Positions 23,685 to 34,090 are shown, numbered from the stretch's first letter. The stretch is 64,000 nucleotides of DNA from Campylobacter sp. RM16192 (GCF_004803855.2 NZ_CP012552.1:868001-932000), one strand, 5' to 3'. Translations and numbers: made by a program. Notes: generated by a model not told the origin, from the sequence alone.

Positions 23685-24575
23685 ATGAAGAAAATTTTAC
23701 TTATTTTATTTACTTTTTTATCTTTGTTTGCAGGTGAAATTTCATTCCCACCCCTCACCGGCAGAGTAGTAGATGAAGCAAATATACTAAGCCAAGGAGC
23801 AAAAGAAAATTTAACTAAAATTCTTGCAAACCATGAATCAAATACTACAAATCAGGTTGTTGTAGTTACTTTAAATTCTCTTCAAGGAAGAAGTCTAGAA
23901 GAGTACTCTCTTGAACTTGGTAGATACTGGGCTATAGGACAAAAAGATAAAGATAACGGAGTATTATTAGTAATAGCTCCAAATGAAAAAGAAATTCGTA
24001 TAGAAGTCGGATATGGTTTAGAAGCATCATTAACAGATGCTATAACCCATGAGATAATACAAAGAGTAATACTTCCTAAATTTAAAGATGGTAATTTCGA
24101 ACAAGGCATCTTAGATGGAGTAACTAAGATAATAGACTTCATAGATGATGATAGCAGTAATGATTATGTGACGGATCCTAAGATAGATACGTTTTTTAGT
24201 TTTACTACCGTTATGATAGTTGGTGGATTTGCTTTACTTTTCATAGGGGCAATTTTTAAATTTAAGTTTTTAAAAGACATTGGTTTAACATCTTTTATGT
24301 CGGCATTTGCTAGTGTGTTTTCATCTTCTTTTCTGGATATGTTTTTAAAGACTGATACGGCTTTAGTCTCTTTTGCTCTGCTTGGAGCGTTTTTTATATT
24401 GATTTATCCTATGGTTCAAAAGATGAATAGCTCTATAAATAGAAAATCTAAAAGTAGAGGTAGCAGAGTATATAGTAGTGATGATAGTGGCGGCTCAAGC
24501 GGTTCTTCTGGCAGCGGTAGCTTTAGCGGAGGAGGGGGAAGCTTTGGCGGTGGTGGAGCTAGTGGCAGGTGGTAA
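23685..24575 (+). CDS. TPM-domain (YgcG-like) exported protein, copy 4
   Basis: A 296-residue protein, MKKILLILFTFLSLFAGEIS at the N-terminus. The ATG at 23685 is chosen because a signal peptide follows it; an upstream ATG at 23646 lies inside copy 3. The TPM domain is residue-for-residue that of copy 1 (identical DNA tract), but signal peptide, membrane part and linker differ. The tail ends GGGGSFGGGGASGRW. It starts 10 bases after copy 3, so it belongs to the same transcript. Having one domain sequence in two different contexts shows homogenisation. Confidence 0.87.
   Translation: MKKILLILFTFLSLFAGEISFPPLTGRVVDEANILSQGAKENLTKILANHESNTTNQVVVVTLNSLQGRSLEEYSLELGRYWAIGQKDKDNGVLLVIAPNEKEIRIEVGYGLEASLTDAITHEIIQRVILPKFKDGNFEQGILDGVTKIIDFIDDDSSNDYVTDPKIDTFFSFTTVMIVGGFALLFIGAIFKFKFLKDIGLTSFMSAFASVFSSSFLDMFLKTDTALVSFALLGAFFILIYPMVQKMNSSINRKSKSRGSRVYSSDDSGGSSGSSGSGSFSGGGGSFGGGGASGRW
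23745..24178 (+). repeat. 434-bp identical tract, copy in TPM gene 4
   Basis: Base-for-base equal to 21079-21512. Both tracts end at the same GGATCC codon pair (Asp-Pro) just after the TPM domain, so the shared unit is almost exactly the domain-coding sequence. Confidence 0.95.
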
Positions 24576-24633
24576 AAATAATCAAATGCTGATTAGTTTT
24601 ATTAAAAATTTATAAAATTTATATTTTATTAGA

Positions 24634-24639
24634 TATAAT
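24634..24639 (+). promoter_or_regulatory. -10 box upstream of the PAS gene
   Basis: TATAAT preceded by an AT-rich stretch, 48 bases before the ATG at 24687. TTAAGGGG lies just before the start as ribosome site. Confidence 0.5.
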
Positions 24640-24686
24640 CCTTTTTATTTATATAGATTTTCCTTTAATTAAGGGGTTTTTATAGT

Positions 24687-25187
24687 ATGCAAGAAGAGAA
24701 GCAGTATTTTGTAAAAGAAAATGATTTTATAGTTTCTAAAACTGATACAAAAGGAAAAATAACATATTGCAATGAGCCTTTTTTGGAAATCATTGGGGCT
24801 AAGGCGAGTGATCTTTTAGGAAAGCCTCATAATATCATAAGGCATCCGGATATGCCTCGTATTGTTTTTAAGCTCTTGTGGGATAGGATTAAATCAAAGA
24901 AAGAGATTTTTGCATTTGTTAAAAACAGAAGCTTTAAGGGCGGATATTATTGGGTTTTTGCAAATGTAACCGCATCCTTGGATGAAAGAGGCGAAATAGT
25001 GGGATATCACTCTGTTAGACGAAGACCCAATATGGATGGCGTAAAATTCATAGAAGGTGTATACAAAAAGCTCTTAGAAGCTGAAAAAATAGGTGGTATG
25101 GAAGCTTCCGGTAAATTGTTAGAGAAAATTTTAAAAGAATCTAATATGGAGTATGACGAATTGGTGCATAAGCTCCAAAGAGGATAG
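24687..25187 (+). CDS. Aer-type PAS protein, CetB-like energy-taxis sensor
   Basis: A 166-residue cytoplasmic protein made of one PAS domain (about 10-125) plus a short C-terminal helix. The stretch IIRHPDMP ... LLWDRIKSKKE ... GGYYWVFANVT is typical of the FAD-binding PAS of Aer and of Campylobacter CetB (about 165 residues). CetB works with the membrane signalling protein CetA in redox/energy taxis; no cetA-like gene is adjacent, so a partner elsewhere is expected. It is followed with no gap by an unknown gene. Confidence is high for the PAS type, moderate for the CetB role. Confidence 0.82.
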   Translation: MQEEKQYFVKENDFIVSKTDTKGKITYCNEPFLEIIGAKASDLLGKPHNIIRHPDMPRIVFKLLWDRIKSKKEIFAFVKNRSFKGGYYWVFANVTASLDERGEIVGYHSVRRRPNMDGVKFIEGVYKKLLEAEKIGGMEASGKLLEKILKESNMEYDELVHKLQRG

Positions 25188-25196
25188 GTGGACAAA

Positions 25197-25934
25197 ATGG
25201 ATTATCCTTCAATATTAAAAAACATCAATGATATAAAGTCTGAACTTGCATTACTCTTAAATATAGAGATTGCAAAAGAGGCTACTCAAATGAGTATTGC
25301 CGAATTTAGTGCTTTGGTTGACTCCATTAAAGTGCATGATATTTTAGAGAACAAAGATAGCATGTATTTTGCAAATGTTTTTGATAATGATGAATACTAT
25401 TATAATATTAGCCTATATCTTAATCAGATTATTAGGAAAATTTCAATCAAGACTGAAAAAAAAGGAGTTAGCCTTGAAGTTAGCAGTAAGCTTCAAGAGG
25501 CTTCCAAAAATATAAAAAAAATTGTCGATCTTTTTGTTTTGGAATATGGAAATTTACTTAAAGCGGACTCTAAAAGATGGATACAAAGAAATGTTAAAGA
25601 GATGAAAATCATAAAAAATATACTTAAAGACCTAGTCGAATTCCAAAAAAAAATAGATGAAACACTAAAAATAAGAGCCAATATCATATCAAATGTAATT
25701 TTGAGCGAGTTTAAAGTTTTATATAAATTTTTTCTATATAGTATCAAAATAGCCAAAAAACGACACGACCAGCTTCTTTTAGTCGAGATTGCAGGAATGG
25801 CAGATAGGATAATATCAATGATAAATCCAATATTTAGTGATAAAAGCTTAAAAACCGAAGAGCTTATATATCACTATTTGGCATATGAACTAAAAGAGCT
25901 TAAAGTAAATTCTATCGGAGAAAAGCTATCCTAG
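25197..25934 (+). CDS. Helical protein of unknown function downstream of the PAS sensor
   Basis: About 245 residues, nearly all alpha-helical and charged, with no signal peptide or membrane segment. I recognise no family. ATG 25197 is preceded by AGGTGG with good spacing; GTG 25188, directly after the previous stop, is an alternative that adds three residues. Tight linkage to the PAS gene suggests a partner in the same signalling process (inference). Its 3' end overlaps the convergent murG by 23 bases, an unusually tight tail-to-tail arrangement. Confidence 0.7.
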   Translation: MDYPSILKNINDIKSELALLLNIEIAKEATQMSIAEFSALVDSIKVHDILENKDSMYFANVFDNDEYYYNISLYLNQIIRKISIKTEKKGVSLEVSSKLQEASKNIKKIVDLFVLEYGNLLKADSKRWIQRNVKEMKIIKNILKDLVEFQKKIDETLKIRANIISNVILSEFKVLYKFFLYSIKIAKKRHDQLLLVEIAGMADRIISMINPIFSDKSLKTEELIYHYLAYELKELKVNSIGEKLS

Positions 25935-26949
25935 ATAGGATTTCATTCACGATATTTCTTGCGCCATTTTTATTTATTTGATGTTTTAAATTTAGTGAAA
26001 TTTCTTCTAAATTTATAGATTCTATTAGTTTTAAAATCTCATTTTGGTCTATTTTGTTGTCTTTTTGAAAGCAAAATTTAGCTAAATTTTGGTCTACTAA
26101 AAATTTTGCATTATGCACTTGGTGATTATTTGCTGCATGAGGGTATGGTATAAATATAGTTGGTAGATTGTTTGCACAAAGCTCCCATAGTGTGCTAGCT
26201 CCAGCTCTGCTTATGGCTAAATCGGCCTTTTTCATTTTTAGCTCTATCTCTTTACTGAAGTCAAAAAGTTCTAAAGTTTTATCTGTAAATCCAAGCTTTT
26301 TATACTCTTCTCGTAAGTTATCAAGCGAATTTTTACCGCATTGATGAATTATTTTTATATTTTTTTCTTTTAATATCGTAGCTAGATTTAAAGCAAGTGA
26401 ATTTATAGCCGATGCGCCCTGAGAGCCTCCTAGAAATATTATAGTTCTTAGCTCTTTTCTCTCTCGCGAGGTGTCAAAAAATTTATCCGCTACAGGATAG
26501 TCAAATTTAGGCTCATCGTATGAGCTAAAAAACTCTTTTGCGAATGGTTTTAAAATTTTATTTAAATTTCCGACTATGGAGTTTTGTTCGTGTATAAAAA
26601 GCGGTATATTTGATATAATGGCTGCAAATGCCGCAGGCGCTGCACTGTAACCACCTACGCTTATTGCGGCCTTTACTTTATTATCCTTAAAAATTTGCCT
26701 GCATTTAAAAGCTAGTTTTACGATATTAAAAAGTGAAATAAGCTTATTAAAGCCTTTTTTATTTACTACTCCTTGGCTAGGCAAGAAAAATTTAGAGTTG
26801 AAATTTTGATCATTTTCAAACCACTGCATATCTTGCCCGTTGGTTGAGCCTATGAAGACGGTTTTTATATCACGACTTGCAATCTCTTCATTGAGGGTTT
26901 TTGCGATAGCCAGATGTCCTCCTGTGCCACCACCGCATATTACTATCAT
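25912..26949 (-). CDS. murG: UDP-N-acetylglucosamine--N-acetylmuramyl-(pentapeptide) pyrophosphoryl-undecaprenol GlcNAc transferase
   Basis: Makes lipid II from lipid I on the inner face of the cytoplasmic membrane. The 345-residue GT-B enzyme shows the N-terminal GGGTGGHL loop, GGYSAAPAAFAA, HEQNSIVGN, the donor-site GGSQGASAIN and ADLAISRAGASTLWELC. It overlaps the upstream ftsW by four bases, so the two are co-translated. The pair is conserved in Campylobacter. Confidence 0.96.
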   Translation of the reverse strand: MIVICGGGTGGHLAIAKTLNEEIASRDIKTVFIGSTNGQDMQWFENDQNFNSKFFLPSQGVVNKKGFNKLISLFNIVKLAFKCRQIFKDNKVKAAISVGGYSAAPAAFAAIISNIPLFIHEQNSIVGNLNKILKPFAKEFFSSYDEPKFDYPVADKFFDTSRERKELRTIIFLGGSQGASAINSLALNLATILKEKNIKIIHQCGKNSLDNLREEYKKLGFTDKTLELFDFSKEIELKMKKADLAISRAGASTLWELCANNLPTIFIPYPHAANNHQVHNAKFLVDQNLAKFCFQKDNKIDQNEILKLIESINLEEISLNLKHQINKNGARNIVNEILSRIAFLR

Positions 26950-28109
26950 TTGCTTGATGCCTTTTTACTGATCATTAAAACCATTCCTATTCCTACGCAA
27001 AGTGCCAAAATAGAACTTCCTCCATAGCTTAGAAATGGTACCGCTATACCTTTGATAGGAGTTATGGAAGTAATTCCGTAAGAGTTCATAAGAAAAGAAA
27101 ATGATATCAAAAGCCCTATGCCTAGTGAAAATAGATGATAGACCTTATTTTCGCTCCTTGATGAAATTTTAAATATTCTATATAGTAAAAATACAATTAT
27201 TGAAGTGATACCAAATATTCCTAATACACCAATCTCTTCAGCTATACCCGCTAATACGAAGTCGGTATGAACCTCGCTTAAAAAGCCTAGTTTAAATACT
27301 CCTGCGCCAAGCCCTTCTCCGAAAAATCCGCCGTGCTTTATCGCGTTTAGCGAGTGCGAAATTTGATATGGCTCAGGCACATCTGCTACTCTTAAGGCGT
27401 TTGCCATATTTTCAGGCAGTATTGAAAGCACTATATTTTGTATAGTTCCCCACCATGATTTAATACGTAAAATTCTATGCTCTGATGTTACTATTGCGAT
27501 TGTGGCAAGCATGCCCGCTCCAAAAAGCCCTATCCCAAAAAGCCTAAGGCTAGTTCCTGCAAAAAGAGCCATCATTACAAGAGTAAGAGCCAAAACTATA
27601 ACCTGACCAAGATCGTTTTGAAGGACTGCTATTAGATAAACAACTATCAAAAATAAAAATAAATACGGAAGTATTAGGTTAAATTCTTCCTTTAAGCTCT
27701 TTTTGCTATCATCAATCTTTCTTGCAAAGCTCCATGCAAGAAAATAGACAAAGCCTATTTTAAAAAACTCAACCGGAGCGAGTGAAAATCCAGGTAGTCT
27801 AATCCATCTTTTTGCGCCTCCCGCATCCGTAACCATAGAGCTTGGAAGTGCATGCATAACACCCATAGCAAGAGCGCATAGGATAAATAATCCAAAGCCT
27901 ATCAACACTAGCGATTTATCTGGATTCAGCTGTGATAGACCCCACATGATAAATATGCCTAAAACGCCGACTGCTAGTTGCCTATAAAAGAAATGATAAG
28001 GCTCGTAGTTGAAAAAAAGTACGGTAAAAACAGGTAAAGAGAGTGAAAAAATAATACCTATAGTTATCAGTGCTACGCAAGCGTAAAATACCCACTTATC
28101 TACTTGCAA
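26946..28109 (-). CDS. ftsW: SEDS-family septal peptidoglycan glycosyltransferase FtsW
   Basis: A 387-residue polytopic protein with about ten membrane helices. Family motifs include GGAKRWIRLPGFSLAPVEF and the loop Asp in VLQNDLGQV, with NSYGITSITPIKGIAVPFLS near the end. It polymerises lipid II at the division site. FtsW rather than RodA is chosen from direct linkage to murG. It starts with TTG (28109) after GGAGAGAG. Confidence 0.88.
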   Translation of the reverse strand: MQVDKWVFYACVALITIGIIFSLSLPVFTVLFFNYEPYHFFYRQLAVGVLGIFIMWGLSQLNPDKSLVLIGFGLFILCALAMGVMHALPSSMVTDAGGAKRWIRLPGFSLAPVEFFKIGFVYFLAWSFARKIDDSKKSLKEEFNLILPYLFLFLIVVYLIAVLQNDLGQVIVLALTLVMMALFAGTSLRLFGIGLFGAGMLATIAIVTSEHRILRIKSWWGTIQNIVLSILPENMANALRVADVPEPYQISHSLNAIKHGGFFGEGLGAGVFKLGFLSEVHTDFVLAGIAEEIGVLGIFGITSIIVFLLYRIFKISSRSENKVYHLFSLGIGLLISFSFLMNSYGITSITPIKGIAVPFLSYGGSSILALCVGIGMVLMISKKASSK

Positions 28110-28222
28110 AACTCTCTCCGTATTTTGGAATTTAGCCTCGATTTTACTTAAAATTTTCTTATAAATATGTTAAAAGCGTAAGTACTAATTTAAATTTTAT
28201 AAGCTTTAAATTTAAATTAGCG

Positions 28223-28228
28223 TATAAT
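28223..28228 (+). promoter_or_regulatory. -10 box of the helicase gene
   Basis: TATAAT 25 bases before ATG 28253, with AAGAGAGGA as ribosome site in between. The divergent ftsW transcript must start in the same 140-base gap. Confidence 0.6.
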
Positions 28229-28252
28229 CAAATCTTTTTTAAGAGAGGATAA

Positions 28253-30286
28253 ATGCCACTTTCAAGACTAAATTCGGATCAATACAGTGCCGCAACCGCG
28301 CCTTTTGGGCACAATCTTATCATAGCAAGCGCAGGCACAGGCAAGACTTCAACGATCGTTGCAAGGATAGCGCATCTATTAAATTTAGGAGTAAATCCTA
28401 GTAAAATTTTGCTTTTAACCTTTACAAACAAGGCCTCAAGTGAGATGATAGAGAGGCTAGAGTGTTATTTTGACAAAAAAATTACTTCTAAAATTACTGC
28501 TGGCACATTTCACTCTGTATCTTACTCTCTTTTAAAATCTCTTGAAAAAAATATAGTATTAAAACAGCCAAGCGAGCTAAAAACTCTTTTAAAAAGTCTT
28601 GTGGAAAGGCGCAGATTTCAACATTTGGGCGAAGCTAAGGCGTATGGTGGAGCTTATCTATACGATCTATATTCACTTTATCAAAATTCAAGCAATGAAG
28701 AGAGTTTTTATGAGTGGTTTAAGGCTAGAAATGAAGAGCAGGCTGTATATGCTGAAATTTATGATGATATTTTAAATGAGTTTGAGCAAGAAAAGGTAAA
28801 ATTTGGCTATGCGGATTTTAACGATCTGCTTATAAAAATGCGAAATGAGCTTAGAAAGGGAGCGCCTTTAAAATATGATGAAATTTTAATAGACGAATAT
28901 CAGGATACAAATACCCTTCAAGGCTCTTTAATAGATGCGTTTAATACCAAAAGCTTATTTTGTGTAGGTGATTTTGATCAGAGTATATATGCCTTTAACG
29001 GTGCAAATATAGAGATAATCGGATCTTTTAAAGATAGGTTTAAAGATGCCAGTATCTATGCTTTAAATATAAATTACCGCAGTAGCTCAAGCATATTAGC
29101 CCTTGCAAATAAAGTTATCTCAAACAATCCTCGTTTGTATGATAAAAAACTGATTGTAAGCCGAGAGGGAAATTTACCATCACCAAAACTTCTTGTTTAT
29201 GATGAGCTTTTTAATCAATATTCAAATATTGCCGACATAATATCAAATTCAAAATTTAGCAAAGAAAATATTGCAATAATTTTTCGTAACAACTCAAGTG
29301 CGGATGGGCTTGAGGTGGCTTTAAAAGAGCGAGGAATTAGTTCTAAGCGAAAAGGAGGGGTTAGTTTTTTTGAAAGCAGAGAGATAAGGGCTTTAATGGA
29401 TATATACGCAATTTTAATAAACCCAAAAGATATTATGGCCTTTATTCATGTATGCGAATATGCTAAGGGCGTTGGAGCCGCTCTTAGTAAGGAGATGTTT
29501 GATCTGATTGTAAAAGTAGGGCACGGAAATTTGATAGACGGGTTTTTAAATCCTGACGATAAAGTAAATGCCTTTGAAAAAAAGAAAAAAAACTATCAAT
29601 TAGGACTCTTTGACGAATTTAGTGAAATAGGTGAGATGTCAAGGTTTTCTAAGCTTAAATTTAGTGATAAATTTTTCTCTCATCCGATACTTAAAATGGA
29701 AAAATTAAATGAAAATGCGGCAATATTTTTGTATGAAATTTATAATTTTTTACTTCATGCAAGACGTCTTTCTAGACCAAATTCTTTAATCAACGAGATT
29801 AAAAATAGCAAAATTTACTCTCTTATAGTTGATTTTTTAGCTACCAAAAGAGCTACAATGAAAAATGGAAATATTGATGAGGGCTTAAAAACAGAAGCTA
29901 TAGAAAAAATCATGGCTAAAGTTGAAATATTAAGTGAGCTTAGTAAAAACTACAGTGATTTGGAAAAATTTTATAACTTCATAACTCTTGGCAGCAATGA
30001 GATGAGCGAAGGAGAGGGTGTAAATTTACTAAGCGTACATGCTAGCAAGGGGCTTGAATTTGATCAGGTTTTTATAGTTGATCTTGCACAAAATCGCTTT
30101 CCAAATTTAAAGCTTATGGGTATGGGCGGAAGTTTGGAAGAGGAGAGAAGGCTGTTTTATGTTGCTGTTACTAGAGCAAGAGATGAGCTATATCTAAGCT
30201 ATGCAAAATACGATAAGATAAAAAGAGTTACTTATCAACCAAGTAGATTTTTGATAGAAGCTGGAATGGCCAAGGAAAAAATATAA
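28253..30286 (+). CDS. UvrD/Rep-family superfamily-1 DNA helicase
   Basis: A 677-residue 3'-5' helicase for DNA repair or replication restart. Motif I is IIASAGTGKTSTIVA, motif Ia LLLTFTNKAS, motif II LIDEYQDTN, motif III GDFDQSIYAFNGA, motif IV INYRSS, and motifs V/VI LLSVHASKGLEFDQVF and FYVAVTRARDELYLSY. The size and motif set fit the Rep/UvrD group. C. jejuni has a homologue (Cj0777). It is a single gene ending in a shared convergent terminator. Confidence 0.92.
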   Translation: MPLSRLNSDQYSAATAPFGHNLIIASAGTGKTSTIVARIAHLLNLGVNPSKILLLTFTNKASSEMIERLECYFDKKITSKITAGTFHSVSYSLLKSLEKNIVLKQPSELKTLLKSLVERRRFQHLGEAKAYGGAYLYDLYSLYQNSSNEESFYEWFKARNEEQAVYAEIYDDILNEFEQEKVKFGYADFNDLLIKMRNELRKGAPLKYDEILIDEYQDTNTLQGSLIDAFNTKSLFCVGDFDQSIYAFNGANIEIIGSFKDRFKDASIYALNINYRSSSSILALANKVISNNPRLYDKKLIVSREGNLPSPKLLVYDELFNQYSNIADIISNSKFSKENIAIIFRNNSSADGLEVALKERGISSKRKGGVSFFESREIRALMDIYAILINPKDIMAFIHVCEYAKGVGAALSKEMFDLIVKVGHGNLIDGFLNPDDKVNAFEKKKKNYQLGLFDEFSEIGEMSRFSKLKFSDKFFSHPILKMEKLNENAAIFLYEIYNFLLHARRLSRPNSLINEIKNSKIYSLIVDFLATKRATMKNGNIDEGLKTEAIEKIMAKVEILSELSKNYSDLEKFYNFITLGSNEMSEGEGVNLLSVHASKGLEFDQVFIVDLAQNRFPNLKLMGMGGSLEEERRLFYVAVTRARDELYLSYAKYDKIKRVTYQPSRFLIEAGMAKEKI

Positions 30287-30288
30287 AT

Positions 30289-30317
30289 TTTTATGGTCTC
30301 AGTAAGAGACCATAAAA
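30289..30317. terminator. Bidirectional terminator between helicase and chemoreceptor genes
   Basis: A 12-bp perfect stem TTTTATGGTCTC / GAGACCATAAAA with a 5-base loop. A and T runs on either side let it serve both convergent genes. Confidence 0.85.
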
Positions 30318-30319
30318 TA

Positions 30320-31972
30320 TCAAGTTTTAAACTCAGAAAGTTTATTATTTAGTATCTCTGTCATTTTATTTAAGTGATCTGTCGCGTTTGCTATCTCTTC
30401 TACGCTCTTTGTATTTTCGGATGAGATGTTGTTGATATTTGACATTCCATAGATAATTTGCTTTATATTATCACCAGTTTTTATATAGTCTTCAACTCTG
30501 GTATCAGACATAATTATAGCTTTTTGCATACTATTGCTCATAAATACTATCTTGTCTCTAACCTCATCCGCCACTAAAGTAAGCTCTCCTATTTGTCTAG
30601 AATTTGAGTTCATCTTCTCGCTTGAGTCTGATATAGCTTGCACTATAATATTTATTGTAGCATTTATCTCCACTAGGCTTTTTTGAGTTCTTTCGGCCAG
30701 TTTTCTAACCTCATCGGCAACTACTGCAAACCCGCGCCCGTGCTCGCCAGCTCTTGCCGCTTCGATAGCTGCATTGAGTGCTAATAGGTTTGTTTGATCT
30801 GCTATATCGTTTATTACAGCTAACACACCTTTTACTTGCTCTGCGTCGCTACTAAGTTGAGAAATTCTACTTGCAAGATCAAGCTCAACTTCGACACTGG
30901 ATTGAATTTTGTTGCTTAGATGCTCTATGGCGTTATTTGCTTCTATGATACTGCTACTCGCAGCCTCCATATCAGCCTTGCTCTTTTTAGCTTCTTCTAT
31001 GGAATTTTCAATTTGCTCTTTTATAGTTGTAGCTTTATTTGTAGTTTCCTGAATTATATTTGATGAGTTTTCAACGTTTTTTCCAGTTTGAATAGCTGCT
31101 GCAGATAGCTCGTATGAGACTGATGAGTTTTCTGCAGAGAGATGTTTAACTTCGCTTATTAGAGCTTTTAAGTTATCAACAGCTGTTTTTAAAAGCCCAA
31201 TTGCACTGTTTGGATTGTCTGTTTTTATAGCTACTGCTAAATTTCCTTTTGAAACCTCTTTGACAACTTCTTCTATCTTTGATGCTTTTGCTCCAAGAAG
31301 CCCTTCTGGAACCTTTTCGCTAACATATGCAAGCAGAGCTACAAGTATGATCGTTACTATCAATAAAGTCAAGAATATAATTTGAAGGTTTGTCAGGTTA
31401 TCTTTAAAAAACTCAAAGCTTTTTGTTGTTCTTTGCTCAACTAAAGCGAAAAATTCATCTATAGGTTTAGAAATTTCAGCTTTGTAGTCATTGTAGGTTT
31501 TGCCAAATACAAGCTCTATAGCTTCATCTTTAGAACCGTATTTTTTAATAATATCTATAGCTTTTATTTCAAGCTTGGCAAGATCTGTAGATTTTCCTTC
31601 AGCAGATTCCAACTTCTTAAATTCATCCTGTGTAAATCCCTCTTTTTGCATAAGATCTTTTAGAGAAATTTGCTCTTTTGTATCAGGTCTAGGAATTTTT
31701 CCATTTCTTATATCCAATACTTGATTGTATTGTTTTTCATAAATCGGATTTCCATTAGTAGCCACAAAAGTTCTAACAAGACTAGTCAAGTCATCAGAGC
31801 TTTGCCTAAGTTCGTCAGCCAATTTATATGATGTAAGCTGTTTTTGTGCAGCACCTACTAAGTCTTCTGACACGCTTCGCATTTGTAGGAAGATATATCC
31901 TAAAACAAGTATCGAAGCTATACTTAAAATCATCAAAAGACGCTGAAAGCCTTTTGATTGAAATAGCGACAT
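30320..31972 (-). CDS. Methyl-accepting chemotaxis protein
   Basis: A 550-residue chemoreceptor. Start ATG 31972 (MSLFQSKGF) is chosen because AAAGGAG lies directly before it; an in-frame ATG at 31996 has no such site. Membrane segments lie at about residues 12-30 and 195-215, bounding a helical periplasmic domain rich in Lys/Glu, unlike the dCache receptor at 17339. The signalling tip ([40 protein letters not shown]) is canonical. The ligand is unknown. A minus-strand TATAAT lies at 32030-32035. Confidence 0.92.
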   Translation of the reverse strand: MSLFQSKGFQRLLMILSIASILVLGYIFLQMRSVSEDLVGAAQKQLTSYKLADELRQSSDDLTSLVRTFVATNGNPIYEKQYNQVLDIRNGKIPRPDTKEQISLKDLMQKEGFTQDEFKKLESAEGKSTDLAKLEIKAIDIIKKYGSKDEAIELVFGKTYNDYKAEISKPIDEFFALVEQRTTKSFEFFKDNLTNLQIIFLTLLIVTIILVALLAYVSEKVPEGLLGAKASKIEEVVKEVSKGNLAVAIKTDNPNSAIGLLKTAVDNLKALISEVKHLSAENSSVSYELSAAAIQTGKNVENSSNIIQETTNKATTIKEQIENSIEEAKKSKADMEAASSSIIEANNAIEHLSNKIQSSVEVELDLASRISQLSSDAEQVKGVLAVINDIADQTNLLALNAAIEAARAGEHGRGFAVVADEVRKLAERTQKSLVEINATINIIVQAISDSSEKMNSNSRQIGELTLVADEVRDKIVFMSNSMQKAIIMSDTRVEDYIKTGDNIKQIIYGMSNINNISSENTKSVEEIANATDHLNKMTEILNNKLSEFKT

Positions 31973-32086
31973 TGGCACTCCTTTGATTATTTTCAAAAAT
32001 AAATATTTTCATTAAATTAATCTATCTTTATTATATTACCAGAAGTATTATCTTTTGCTTAAAGAAATAGAAATTTATAACTAAAT

Positions 32087-32127
32087 TTTTGGTTATCTTA
32101 AAAACTCAAAATTTAAGATAACCAAAA
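32087..32127 (-). terminator. Terminator after htpG
   Basis: A 16-bp perfect stem TTTTGGTTATCTTAAA / TTTAAGATAACCAAAA with a 9-base loop lies just beyond the htpG stop, with a T-run following on the minus strand. Confidence 0.85.
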
Positions 32128-32143
32128 TTAAAAATAGTAGTTT

Positions 32144-34009
32144 TTATAGTGCTTTTAGCATTACTCTAGTTAAGGTTTTGCTAAATTCTAAAGGATTTTC
32201 TATATTCATTCCCTCATTGATCTTTGCCATATCAAGAAGTAGAGTAGATATATCATGGATCATAGCCTCGTTTTTGTTCAATTTTTCAAAAATTTCATGA
32301 TTTGGATTTATCTCTAAAATAGGTTTAACCTTTGGCAAATTTGTCTGACCCATCTGCTTTAATATAGTTTGCATAGAAAAGTCAGGATCGTTTTTATCAT
32401 ATATCAAAACAGCAGCCGAGTCGCTAAGTCTGGAGCTAAGCTTAACGTCTTTAACATCGTCTTTTAAAATTTCGCGCATTTTTACTAAAATTTCAGTGTG
32501 CTTGCTCTCGTCAATCTTATCTTCTTCGGTTTTTATTTCGCTATCTATATCAGAGTGATTTACAGGCTTAATAGGAGTTTTGTCAAACTCATAGACCATA
32601 GGCATTACTATAGTATCAATTTCCTCGTCCATTATTAAGACTTCTATATCGTTTTTCTTAAAGCTTTCAAGAAGAGGTGAATTTCTTAGCATAGACTCGT
32701 TGTTTCCACTTATATAATATATGCTTTTTTGATCCTCTTTCATCTGTTCTTTATACTCTTTTAGACTTATCAGACTATCTCTTTTACTAGATTTAAATAA
32801 AACAAGATCTAAAATTTGCTCTTTATCGTTATTAAATCCATATAGCCCCTCTTTAAGCACTTTTCCAAATAATTTGTAAAATTTTATGTATTTTTCTCTA
32901 TCTTTGTCTTTGATTTTATTAAGCTCAGTTAATATTTTTTTGATGCTTTGATCTTTTACATTTGCCATTATCTTATTTTCCTGTAAAATTTCACGGCTTA
33001 CGTTAAGTGGCAAATCCTCAACATCTATTATTCCTCTTACAAATCTTAAAAATGGTGGCAAAAGCTCTTTTGCGTCATCACTTATAAATACGCTTTTTAC
33101 ATATAGCTTTACGCCACTTTGGTAATCCACTCGAAATAGATCAAACGGCTCTGTAGCCGGGATAAAAAATAGGGTGGTGTATTCTATCTTTCCTTCGGCT
33201 TTAGTATGAAAATATGCCAAAGGATCCGTGCTGTCATGGCTGATTTGTTTGTAGAAATCATTATATTCATTAGCCTTGATATTTGATTTATTTAGTTTCC
33301 AGAGGGCAGAGGCTTTATTTATCTGTACATTTTTAGTTTCGTAGCTTCCTTCTTTTTCTCCATCTTTTGGAGGAATATACTCTTCTTTATCGGAAAATAT
33401 AGGATATGGAATATGGTTAGAATATTTTTTTACGATACCTTCTATGCGGTAAAATTCACTAAATTCACTATCTTTTAAAAATAAAGTTATGATTGTTCCG
33501 TGAGCGTTCTTTTGACTCTCTTTAATCTCATAGCTTTTTGCATCTGAGCTCCATAAGAAGGCTTTGTCTTCAAGGGCTTTTTTGCTTAAAACTTCTATTT
33601 TATCGGCAACCATAAATGCTGAGTAAAATCCAACTCCAAACTGTCCGATAAGTGCGCTATCTTTTTTAGCTTCACCGCTAAGCTCTTTTACAAAGTTCTT
33701 CGTTCCACTTCTTGCGATAGTGCCTAAATTATTTATCAAATCCTCTTTGTTCATGCCTATGCCGTTATCACTGATTGTGAGTGTTTTTTTATCTTTATCT
33801 AGGATTATGTCAATTCTAGGCAAGTAATTTAAAGTCTTATAATCATCGTTGGTTAAGCAAAGATAGTTTAATTTATCAAGAGCGTCTGATGCGTTTGATA
33901 TAAGCTCTCTTAGAAAAATCTCTTTGTTTGAATATAGTGAGTGAATCATGAGGTTTAAAAGCTCATTCACTTCGGTTTGAAATTCAAATTTATCTGCTTT
34001 TTTTGCCAT
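32144..34009 (-). CDS. htpG: Hsp90-family chaperone HtpG
   Basis: A 621-residue ATP-dependent chaperone. The start [14 protein letters not shown] at 34009 follows AAGGAAAAA; longer in-frame starts upstream lack a site. The GHKL ATPase domain shows [24 protein letters not shown] and [14 protein letters not shown]. The middle domain includes [20 protein letters not shown], and the C-terminal dimerisation part ends LTRVMLKAL. The minus-strand -10 TATAAT is at 34041-34046, so the gene has its own promoter. Its place next to plsC matches C. jejuni order. Confidence 0.97.
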   Translation of the reverse strand: MAKKADKFEFQTEVNELLNLMIHSLYSNKEIFLRELISNASDALDKLNYLCLTNDDYKTLNYLPRIDIILDKDKKTLTISDNGIGMNKEDLINNLGTIARSGTKNFVKELSGEAKKDSALIGQFGVGFYSAFMVADKIEVLSKKALEDKAFLWSSDAKSYEIKESQKNAHGTIITLFLKDSEFSEFYRIEGIVKKYSNHIPYPIFSDKEEYIPPKDGEKEGSYETKNVQINKASALWKLNKSNIKANEYNDFYKQISHDSTDPLAYFHTKAEGKIEYTTLFFIPATEPFDLFRVDYQSGVKLYVKSVFISDDAKELLPPFLRFVRGIIDVEDLPLNVSREILQENKIMANVKDQSIKKILTELNKIKDKDREKYIKFYKLFGKVLKEGLYGFNNDKEQILDLVLFKSSKRDSLISLKEYKEQMKEDQKSIYYISGNNESMLRNSPLLESFKKNDIEVLIMDEEIDTIVMPMVYEFDKTPIKPVNHSDIDSEIKTEEDKIDESKHTEILVKMREILKDDVKDVKLSSRLSDSAAVLIYDKNDPDFSMQTILKQMGQTNLPKVKPILEINPNHEIFEKLNKNEAMIHDISTLLLDMAKINEGMNIENPLEFSKTLTRVMLKAL

Positions 34010-34090
34010 ATTTTTTCCTTTTTTGTTTAATTTTTGGCAGATTATACTACAAATTGCTAATTTTTTCAATAAATTATAATATAAATTCAA

